DNA from: Spirochaetia bacterium UBA6919
GTDB lineage: Bacteria > Spirochaetota > UBA6919
NCBI GenBank assembly: GCA_002450905.1
Contig: DKAT01000120.1
Coordinates: 17,886-27,929, forward strand
Length of the DNA: 10,044 nt
Direction of reading: 5' to 3'
Position 1 is the stretch's first letter, and the number at the start of each line of letters is the position of its first letter. The notes under the pieces were generated by a model that saw nothing but the letters and a program-made list of their open reading frames with translations, searched no databases and had not been told where the DNA came from. This document shows positions 1-5,893 of this stretch, one piece after another. The position numbers and the translations under genes are program-made.

Positions 1-20
1 ATGACCTTTTAAAAGTTATT

Positions 21-233
21 TCACCTAATCAAAATAGGCAAGTAATTATGAATGATTCTGACTATAAATAAATTAACAGCTACTTCAAAATCCTTTTTCG
101 TTTCAATTTTTAATTGTTTATTCTCATCATTATCTTTAACAAAGATTTCAGCAATGATGACTTTTTTTTCTCTCCTTTTCACAGATACTTCACCCAGCAG
201 TCGTGTATAACTCGTTATACTATCAATTTTTTT
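21..233 (-). pseudogene. Possible hotdog-fold thioesterase C-terminal remnant
   Basis: Reading leftward there is one open frame of about 70 codons ending at a TGA at 21-23, with no start codon of its own. It contains the stretch GEVSVKRREKKVIIAEIFVK followed by DNDENK. This resembles the last two strands of PaaI-type hotdog acyl-CoA thioesterases, which alternate hydrophobic residues and end with a 'V.D.DGK' turn. The part that would carry the catalytic Asp/Glu and the central helix is missing, and the frame runs straight into a broken histidine kinase in another frame. I read it as the tail of a thioesterase gene joined to kinase DNA by deletion. It could instead be the degenerate kinase C terminus. 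The resemblance is by eye only. Confidence 0.3.
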
Positions 234-660
234 TCCCCAGCATGCTTCTCAATTATTTTTCGACAAATATCAAGTCCCAAGCCTATGCCTTCACCTTGTT
301 TTTTTGTAGTGAAAAATGAATCAAAGATTTAGCATGGATTTCCTCATTAATGCCATACCTGTTATCAATTACATGGATTGTGATATGACTATTTATCTGA
401 TTGACATTTATTTCAAGTCTACCTTTATAATCCATTGCTTGAAGGGTGTTATGAATCAAATTAGTCCAAACCTAGTTTAATTCGTCAGGATAACAGGAGT
501 TGGTTGTTAATTTTGTAAATATTTATATCCGCTAATGAATCGGCGATAATATCTGTACTATCAAATCCTTCATCTTCCAGTTTGGCAGCTAGTTCTTTTT
601 TTAGACGACGACTTTCCCAACTTGAAATAATCTTATTATAATGATTTTTACAAGAAGGTT
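215..660 (-). pseudogene. Degraded sensor histidine kinase (HATPase remnant)
   Basis: Pieces of a sensor kinase can be read in order from about 660 down to 215. First comes a linker-like segment with SWESRRLKKELAAKLEDEGF and IIADSLADINIY, then an N-box CYPDELN(stop)VWTNLIHNTLQAMDY at about 425-490, then the G1 region as VIDNRYGI where DNGPGI is usual, then DSFFTTKKQGEGIGLGLDIC (F and G2 boxes) at about 262-325. Damage is extensive. There is a TAG at 472-474 where Gln is expected and a lost base near 326-333 that breaks frame between 'EIHAK' and 'DSFFTTK'. The G1 glycine and proline are replaced. About 60 or more residues between the linker and the N-box are deleted, taking the phospho-acceptor His region. 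The frame then closes at 215-217 just after an A8 run. This cannot make a working kinase. The sensor half upstream is absent, replaced by the rhodanese remnant. Confidence 0.75.
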
Positions 661-665
661 TTAAA

Positions 666-989
666 TTATTTTTTTGTTGTGATATAGTTTTTCCATGCTA
701 ACCATCCGCCTTCTAAGTGCTTTACATCCTGATAACCTCTTTTTTTAAGAAGTCTTGAACCCAGAAGGGTCTGTTTTCTAATGTGATCAAATTAGGTAAT
801 GGCTTTAGCTTTGGGAAATTTTGATAAATAATTTTCTATGAAATCGAGTGGGGCATTGAGATGGGTACCGGGTATAGTTCCTTTGGAGTATTCATCTTTG
901 TCTCTAACATCAATGAGGAAAATATTATTCGATTAATTATCTCTTTATAAATAATTAACGAAAGTAGCACAAAGTAATCCATATAACAA
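666..989 (-). pseudogene. Degraded rhodanese-like (sulfurtransferase) gene
   Basis: One frame read leftward gives NNIFLIDVRDKDEYSKGTIP, then GTHLNAPLDFIENYLSKFPK, then after a stop HIRKQTLLGSRLLKKRGYQD and VKHLEGGWLAWKNY, ending at a TAA at 666-668. These are the hallmarks of a single rhodanese domain: 'iDvR...Ey..GhIpGa' at the front and 'l.GG..aW' at the end. In-frame stops lie at 945-947, 933-935 and 792-794. The last falls exactly at the active-site loop, which reads IT(stop)FDHIRKQ where ITYCDHIRKQ would be expected, so the catalytic cysteine has become Phe (789-791). A hydrophobic stretch (ILLYGLLCATFV) precedes the domain and may be a former signal or anchor segment. The 5' boundary is uncertain. 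In its intact form such a protein would transfer sulfane sulfur or act as an exported thiol protein. Confidence 0.7.
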
Positions 990-1046
990 AATCGTTTTAT
1001 AATTTGTTAAAACTTTGTGGAATTAGGTATAAGTTAAGCACTAAAG

Positions 1047-1079
1047 TAAATAAACATCCTGAGAATATGAGTTTATTTA
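1047..1079. repeat. Nine-base inverted repeat downstream of the PilZ gene
   Basis: TAAATAAAC at 1047-1055 is the exact reverse complement of GTTTATTTA at 1071-1079, with a 15-base loop. It lies about 35 bases beyond the stop codon of the PilZ gene, where a transcript from the cyclase-PilZ unit would end. The stem is A+T-rich and no clear U-tract follows on the minus strand. It is therefore at best a weak terminator or 3' end stabiliser, and in DNA this A+T-rich it could be chance. The rest of 990-1113 shows nothing else. Confidence 0.3.
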
Positions 1080-1113
1080 TAATTTTGTATCGTTAATCAT
1101 TTTACTATAAATA

Positions 1114-1473
1114 TTAGGCTTTTTTAATTTGGTTAAAATATTTTTGTAGCTTATCTATTATAATTTTTTTCTCATTGTTTAGAAATTTATAACTGCATCC
1201 AATTTCTATATAAGGACCAATTCGCCCTTTATGATATATAATCTCAATATCTAAATCTATTTTTTCTCCTGGAATATCTTCTGGTAAATAAATCCTGATT
1301 GACATATCTTTATTTGGAGTTTCAATTCGCTTATTTATCCATAAATTGATGCCATGATCACTCAGATTAAAAATATATCCAAGCTCAAATTCTTCATCGG
1401 ATTCACTGGATAATTTATATATTTTCCAAAATCCTTCTGTTCTTTCAGATTGACGATAATTTTCTGGTTTCAT
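1114..1473 (-). CDS. PilZ domain protein (probable c-di-GMP receptor)
   Basis: This 119-residue soluble protein is essentially a lone PilZ domain. PilZ domains bind cyclic di-GMP and change partner interactions, commonly controlling motility, polysaccharide or virulence functions. Both signature motifs are present: RxxxR near the N terminus (Arg7-Gln-Ser-Glu-Arg11) and NxSxxG (Asn36-Leu-Ser38-Asp-His-Gly41) after the first strands. Beta-rich segments follow (MSIRIYL, IDLDIEIIYH, YIEIGCSYKF), then a basic C-terminal helix. There is no membrane segment or effector domain. It lies 46 bases downstream of the HEAT-repeat cyclase gene on the same strand and probably shares its transcript. The ATG at 1471-1473 has only a poor ribosome-binding site (an AAAG some 10 bases upstream), so translation may be modest or coupled. 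Family assignment is firm; the output it controls cannot be told from sequence. Confidence 0.85.
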   Translation of the reverse strand: MKPENYRQSERTEGFWKIYKLSSESDEEFELGYIFNLSDHGINLWINKRIETPNKDMSIRIYLPEDIPGEKIDLDIEIIYHKGRIGPYIEIGCSYKFLNNEKKIIIDKLQKYFNQIKKA

Positions 1474-1519
1474 AATAATTTACTTTAAAATAAATATTGT
1501 TTACTTGAGATCGTAGTAA

Positions 1520-4500
1520 CTATTTTGGTAATAAAGGTTTTAATTCATGCCACTGATTTAATAACAAATTATGGATATTTTCCCTCATTTGAGGATCTTT
1601 GATATCACCAATGGCTTTATAGAGTAAACGGTAATTATATATTAATTTTTTATTTATTGGATGTTTATAGGCATCCTGACTTAGAGTGATAAGACTTTTT
1701 ATTTTTTCAATTTCACTTTGGGTTGTTTGGGTAGAAACAGTTTGAGGTATTTTTTTGATAGCGGAGTCACCACTTATCAGAGGGTCTAAATCATCCGTGA
1801 GAGACGCAGAGATTGAAATTATATGATAACTATGAATTGGGACATCTTTGCCCTTCACCTCGATGAGACCCATATCTTCGGAAGTTACATATTCTTCAAC
1901 TTGTTTAAAAGTGGCTTCAGAAACTAATACTCCCCCTGGACGTGCTTTGGTTTCCATTCTTGAAGCGACATTCACAGCATCTCCAAATAGATCATTTCCC
2001 CGGATAGCGACATTTCCTGTATTAATACCAACCCGGGTAATAATTTTTTCTTTATCTGGCTTAAAACGATTATAATTAGCTAATTTCTCCTGTAGTCGTA
2101 TACCAGCCAGGGAGGCATAGAGTGCCAGTGGGAAGGAGACCATCAAGCCATCTCCCATTTTTTTTACCACAGTACCAAAATGAGCTTTAAAAATAGGTAT
2201 CGCCATCTCTTCATAGGTTTTTAAATAATTCATTATTTCGATGAGTTCCATGGAAGAGCTTTTTTTAGTATATCCCGTAATATCTATAAATAATATAGTC
2301 ATTTCTTTGGTATTCTCTCTCTCAAACTGATATTTATCTTTTTCTTGAGCCTGTGAGAGATCTAATTGGGTTTCCTTGATCGAGTCAATTTCTTCTATTT
2401 GCTTATTGGCAAAAGGTTTTAATCGAAATTCCTTAATGAGGTCTGCAATGATTTTTTTATTTTTGCTGTCACCCTCCAAAAGAGACGTGAGGGATATTGA
2501 GACTGAGCGTTGGATTCCATCATTTTCATTATTTAAAAGATTAATTAACCAGTATATTTTATCAAGGGAATCCATTTCAATGGTGTTGAGAATGATATCG
2601 GATAGTGTCTTAAAATCCGTTGTGTTAAAAAGATCTTTTAATACTTCAATGGAATAGGCATCGCCCATTCGGTATAACATGAGAATAGCATTTATTTTAA
2701 CATTTAAAGAGGGGTCTTTTAGTAAAGAATAATAGAAATTTTGTACCATTTCTTTACCATTTCCATCATTGTTTTCAAAGAGTTTTCCAATCATGAGAGG
2801 GAGTAGTTCTCTAATTTTCTCAACCTGAGAATCTTTATACTTTGCCAGTGCTGGAATCATGCTATGACTTGATAATTTGGCAAAAACCATTCCAGATTTA
2901 TATTTTACAGTATCAGAAGGGGATTTTACAAAGATTTTTAACAAGGTTTCAAGAACTTCCCGATTATTTTTGGAATTGATTTTTTCAAAAGCAGTAATAA
3001 TTGATAAATATATATCTTCATCATAGACATAAGTAGAAAAAAAGTTTACTAATACAGGGATGCCATCTGGATGACCTAGTTCTCCTAATCCAGTGATAGT
3101 TGCCATGCGGATTTTTTTACTATCCATTGGCAGTAATGTTTTATCAGCTTCTTTGATTAATATTTTATGACCAGAACGTCCAAGAGCTATAACTGATGTT
3201 TCAATTAATTCTCTGTCCTGTAATTGCAGTCCCCATCTAAATATTTCATGGCATACATCCATACTTTTAACACTTTTTGTAATACTCACGAAAGATAACA
3301 AGCGATGGAGCCGGTTTATATCATGCTTTTTCTTGAAATCAACGGTATTTAAATGGGCAGCAACCCGGGATCTTTCTAGTTTATCAGTAGATTGTAGAAG
3401 ATTTAAAATAGCTTTGACATTGATATTATAATCACCAGCAATCCGAGATGATGTTTCATTGATGTTATTTTTGATTTTGGTATAGGATGCGTTATTTGGG
3501 TCAAAAGTTTCTTTTTTGAGATAATCTGATATGGAGTGGACAAAAGTTTCATCTGCAAACTTTTCAAGGAATTCTTTTGCATAAAATAAATCTTTTTCGA
3601 TCTGAGTTTTTAAACTTAAATTCGCTTTGTATTCATTTTGATAATTGACCTTAAATTTTGCAAAATAGCTTCTTAAATTACTTTCTATGGATTCAGAAAT
3701 TTCCTGTGAAGCTTTGCTCCCTACATCTGGAAAGGATCCATAGTAAGCTGCAAAAAAATCTTCTATTAAAGTTTCTGTCTTACTCGAAGTTTCAGGCATT
3801 CTTAAAAGGATTTTTGTTAGACGAATAGGATATTTGGTAAAATAATCACTTACTTTAATTATTTCAATGAGTTCTGCAATATAATCATCGTTGTTTTCCT
3901 GAAAAATAATTTTAATGAGTTCCAGTACATAATCATTTTCTAATTCAACAAGGGATTTTATAAGTGCCATCTGGATACGATGACTGAGTGCTTTAAATTG
4001 TAGACTCAATCTTTTAATGAGGTGGAGGGAATCGATATTTTTGATTTTGCCAAGAGATTGGAGCCCTGCTATGATTATATCCTCATTTTTAGACTCAACA
4101 ACCTTTTTTAGATTATCAACTTCCTGGATATAGCTCAGGCCTTGAATTGCAGTAAAACGAGTAGGTGATTCATTGAGCTCTTCAGATGAATTAGAAATAA
4201 TAAGTTTTTTTACCTCCTCATTTTGGTAACCGATATGAGATAAAGTCCTGAGTACATAACTTTTAATAACCTCATCGAAACTAATCTTAAAATAATCGAG
4301 GAGGGGTTGTACTATTTTTTCGTTCCCTATGTGGTAGAGGGTATCCAGAGCCCAAATCTTTCTTTCGTCAGGATAGTCCTTGATAATATTGAATAAATAA
4401 TTGAAACTTTTTTCTGAACCAATATTTTTTAAGAGATTCATAGCACTTTGAGCTACCTGATCATCATTGTCAAAGCAATCAAGGTGTATAACCTTAAGGA

Positions 4501-4621
4501 CATCATCGTTGATAAATTCCTTAGGAACTGAATTAAATAAATAATGAGTAGTTATAATAGCATTTGAAGGGATAATTTTCTTATGCTGATCAGGTATTGG
4601 GGTTGTAGCAGTATCGCCCAT
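1520..4621 (-). CDS. HEAT-repeat protein with C-terminal class III adenylate cyclase
   Basis: This 1033-residue protein is predicted to make cAMP from ATP in the cytoplasm. Residues about 40-230 and 430-745 are tandem alpha-helical HEAT/PBS-lyase-type repeats (for example IRMATITGLGELGHPDGIPV near 503). Residues 774-935 form a class III nucleotidyl cyclase catalytic domain. Metal-binding Asp780 sits in FIDITGY and Asp824 in KKMGDGLM. The purine-selecting pair is Lys820 and Asp877 (in NDLFGDAVN), the combination typical of adenylate rather than guanylate cyclases. Transition-state residues Asn884 and Arg888 are in VNVASR, and a VKGK motif closes the domain. About 100 residues with no recognised domain follow. 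No signal peptide or transmembrane helix is visible, so control is probably by protein binding to the repeats. Catalysis needs a homodimer in this family. The ATG at 4619-4621 has GAGG five bases upstream. The gene leads a unit with the PilZ gene. The cyclase call is strong; the repeat partner is unknown. Confidence 0.9.
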   Translation of the reverse strand: MGDTATTPIPDQHKKIIPSNAIITTHYLFNSVPKEFINDDVLKVIHLDCFDNDDQVAQSAMNLLKNIGSEKSFNYLFNIIKDYPDERKIWALDTLYHIGNEKIVQPLLDYFKISFDEVIKSYVLRTLSHIGYQNEEVKKLIISNSSEELNESPTRFTAIQGLSYIQEVDNLKKVVESKNEDIIIAGLQSLGKIKNIDSLHLIKRLSLQFKALSHRIQMALIKSLVELENDYVLELIKIIFQENNDDYIAELIEIIKVSDYFTKYPIRLTKILLRMPETSSKTETLIEDFFAAYYGSFPDVGSKASQEISESIESNLRSYFAKFKVNYQNEYKANLSLKTQIEKDLFYAKEFLEKFADETFVHSISDYLKKETFDPNNASYTKIKNNINETSSRIAGDYNINVKAILNLLQSTDKLERSRVAAHLNTVDFKKKHDINRLHRLLSFVSITKSVKSMDVCHEIFRWGLQLQDRELIETSVIALGRSGHKILIKEADKTLLPMDSKKIRMATITGLGELGHPDGIPVLVNFFSTYVYDEDIYLSIITAFEKINSKNNREVLETLLKIFVKSPSDTVKYKSGMVFAKLSSHSMIPALAKYKDSQVEKIRELLPLMIGKLFENNDGNGKEMVQNFYYSLLKDPSLNVKINAILMLYRMGDAYSIEVLKDLFNTTDFKTLSDIILNTIEMDSLDKIYWLINLLNNENDGIQRSVSISLTSLLEGDSKNKKIIADLIKEFRLKPFANKQIEEIDSIKETQLDLSQAQEKDKYQFERENTKEMTILFIDITGYTKKSSSMELIEIMNYLKTYEEMAIPIFKAHFGTVVKKMGDGLMVSFPLALYASLAGIRLQEKLANYNRFKPDKEKIITRVGINTGNVAIRGNDLFGDAVNVASRMETKARPGGVLVSEATFKQVEEYVTSEDMGLIEVKGKDVPIHSYHIISISASLTDDLDPLISGDSAIKKIPQTVSTQTTQSEIEKIKSLITLSQDAYKHPINKKLIYNYRLLYKAIGDIKDPQMRENIHNLLLNQWHELKPLLPK

Positions 4622-4672
4622 GAAAGCCTCATGATTTCTTATCTCTAATGGATAAAGATAAATTTAGTATAT

Positions 4673-4701
4673 ATTTTAATGGAATTTGTTTTAAAAATCA
4701 A
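4673..4701 (-). promoter_or_regulatory. Predicted sigma70 promoter of the cyclase-PilZ unit
   Basis: On the minus strand, TTGATT (plus 4696-4701) is followed after exactly 17 bases by TAAAAT (plus 4673-4678). These match four of six and five of six bases of the -35 and -10 consensus. A start about seven bases on would give a leader of roughly 45 bases before the cyclase ATG. A+T-rich DNA produces such matches by chance, so this remains a prediction. Confidence 0.5.
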
Positions 4702-4839
4702 GATTTTTTGAACAACACAACGAAAAAATAGTTAATCTTACTTTATAACTGAGATTGTATAACTTCTTTCAAAGGCTTACAATATTTTAAGAGATTATTA
4801 ATTCTATTTTATGATCTACAAATTGATAGATGTGAGTCT

Positions 4840-4924
4840 CAAGCTGATATAATTGTTCTGATCTCTAATTCCATGATATTGTAATTTGATCACAATTTGA
4901 GGTCAGAGTTACGATATCAGCTTG
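4840..4924. repeat. 85-base imperfect palindrome (long hairpin)
   Basis: CAAGCTGATAT (4840-4850) is a perfect 11-base inverted repeat with ATATCAGCTTG (4914-4924). After a 4x4 internal loop, GTTCTGATCTC (4855-4865) pairs with GAGGTCAGAGT (4899-4909) using eight Watson-Crick and three G-T pairs. AATT (4867-4870) with AATT (4894-4897) and TGAT (4874-4877) with ATCA (4889-4892) continue inward to an 11-base loop. No T-run follows on either strand, and no obvious target-site duplication flanks it. It could be a structured 3' untranslated region of the exported-protein gene, a small RNA or a small palindromic repeat element. Confidence 0.6.
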
Positions 4925-4980
4925 TTGAATCATATTAACTTATAGTCAGGAGTATTTTTACTTTTCTAAGAACATTTTTA

Positions 4981-5628
4981 TTATAATTTAATGGATACTC
5001 CAGCCATTAATGTAATTGGCATAATGCTTTGTAAACCACCATTTGCCCTGCCACTTGTAAAAGTATTATTGAACCCAAGGGCTTCAATCCGCAAAAGAAT
5101 GGGTATGGCTATGGATGAACCAACTGGGATCTCTATACCAGGGGTAAGTGATACATAGGGAACTGACCAGTCTCCGTCTGTACCTGATGCAGATGCTAAT
5201 CCAAAGCTTGTTTGAAGGGTTAGCCACCATATTAATTTAGTTTCAATGACAATACCTATAGAAAAATAATTTATATTAAAATAGGAACCACCATACGTTG
5301 CAAAGGGGTGTCCGCCAACCGAATAAAACTCTTTTAATATATGGGCATAATGAAATTCGCCACCAATTCGAATCCCTTTCCCCACCTCTTTTAATAATTG
5401 AAGTGCAAAGCGGTAATTGAGGACATTTCTATCGATATTAGGAGAAGTTGCAGCATTATACGTTTCACTCACGCTATTTGCGACAGATGTGATCCCAATA
5501 CCCAAAAGAGGTCTTATGATAAATGTTTTTGAACTGCCCGAATCGCTATCCCCTTTTTTAGCAAAAGAAAGATGAGAAACAGTGGATAAAATAATTAATG
5601 TAACAACAATTGTTGCTATTTTTCGCAT
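4981..5628 (-). CDS. Exported, probable outer-membrane beta-barrel protein, unknown role
   Basis: This is a 215-residue protein. Residues 1-23 are a typical Sec signal peptide: charged MRKIA start, hydrophobic core IVVTLIILSTV, then SFA before Lys24 as the likely signal peptidase I site, with no lipobox cysteine. The mature part is rich in glycine, serine and aromatics and shows short alternating polar/hydrophobic strands, for example IRIGGEFHYAH, FNINYFSIGIVIETKLIWWL and MPITLMAGVSIKL at the C terminus. This pattern fits a small 8-10 strand barrel of the OmpA/opacity-like size class. The last residue is Leu rather than the more usual Phe. Start choice is supported by AAGGAA five bases before the ATG. 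It is transcribed away from the sdh operon from a divergent intergenic region. I recognise no specific family; a periplasmic beta-rich protein is the alternative. Confidence 0.7.
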   Translation of the reverse strand: MRKIATIVVTLIILSTVSHLSFAKKGDSDSGSSKTFIIRPLLGIGITSVANSVSETYNAATSPNIDRNVLNYRFALQLLKEVGKGIRIGGEFHYAHILKEFYSVGGHPFATYGGSYFNINYFSIGIVIETKLIWWLTLQTSFGLASASGTDGDWSVPYVSLTPGIEIPVGSSIAIPILLRIEALGFNNTFTSGRANGGLQSIMPITLMAGVSIKL

Positions 5629-5670
5629 ATATTTTCCTTATTCAGTTAGATTTTTGATTGATGGTTATAT

Positions 5671-5698
5671 ATATTAACACAAAAATAAAATATTTCAA
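5671..5698 (-). promoter_or_regulatory. Predicted promoter of the exported-protein gene
   Basis: On the minus strand, TTGAAA (plus 5693-5698, five of six bases of a -35) is followed after 16 bases by TAATAT (plus 5671-5676), which is preceded by TGT and so reads as an extended -10 element. Transcription would begin around 5664, leaving a leader of about 36 bases. The core TTTGTGTTAATAT is mirrored in front of sdhA. Confidence 0.45.
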
Positions 5699-5799
5699 TC
5701 GCCTTGGTAAAAATCGTCAGATTCAAACAAAAATATTAATTTCTCGATAATTATTTTATGTTAAAAAATTCTAATAAATCACTTGTTAATTTGTGTTAA
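5674..5799. repeat. Inverted pair TTAACACAAA / TTTGTGTTAA between divergent genes
   Basis: TTAACACAAA at 5674-5683 and TTTGTGTTAA at 5790-5799 are exact reverse complements separated by 106 bases, each lying in the predicted promoter of one of the two divergent genes. Further TGTTAA copies occur at 5759-5764 and 5784-5789. They may simply be matched extended -10 elements, or half-sites for a regulator shared by both genes. Confidence 0.45.
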
Positions 5800-5802
5800 A
5801 AT
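5794..5802 (+). promoter_or_regulatory. Predicted extended -10 promoter of the sdh operon
   Basis: TGTTAAAAT reads as TG-N-TAAAAT, an extended -10 with five of six consensus bases. No convincing -35 lies 16-18 bases upstream, which extended -10 promoters can tolerate. An alternative pairing is TTGTTA (5783-5788) with TATTTT (5806-5811), also 17 bases apart. The leader to the sdhA start would be about 85 bases. Confidence 0.35.
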
Positions 5803-5893
5803 GATTATTTTTCTTTATCTTTTAGGTGTGATTTCAATAATTATATAAATATATTTTCTAATTATTCTGAATGTTTCTTCACAAGGAGTTATG

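Larger units (their letters stand above)
4622..4980. other. 359-base intergenic region with promoter and long hairpin
   Basis: No coding frame of any promise is seen between the exported-protein gene and the cyclase gene, both on the minus strand. The right-hand part is the 3' flank of the exported-protein gene and the left-hand part is the leader of the cyclase gene. It contains a sigma70-like promoter (4673-4701) and a long imperfect palindrome (4840-4924), listed separately. A six-base stem (TTATCT at 4639-4644 with AGATAA at 4656-4661) lies in the predicted leader just upstream of the cyclase ribosome-binding site. No simple stem plus T-run terminator was found after the exported-protein gene. 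Confidence 0.6.

Noticed and set aside
114..332. A 72-codon plus-strand open frame
   Set aside because: It runs antisense to the kinase and thioesterase remnants, is rich in Phe, Ile and Ser from A+T-rich DNA, has no ribosome-binding site, and resembles no protein.
1848..2657. Plus-strand open frames opposite the cyclase gene
   Set aside because: They are shadows of the conserved cyclase domain and HEAT repeats on the other strand, with no initiation signals.
4840..4924. The long hairpin as a Rho-independent terminator
   Set aside because: Neither strand has a run of T after the stem, the loop is large and the stems are interrupted, so it does not fit an intrinsic terminator.
5825..5845. 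CRP-like site (TGTGA) in the sdhA leader
   Set aside because: Only one half-site is present; the other side reads TAATT rather than TCACA, so a full palindrome is lacking.
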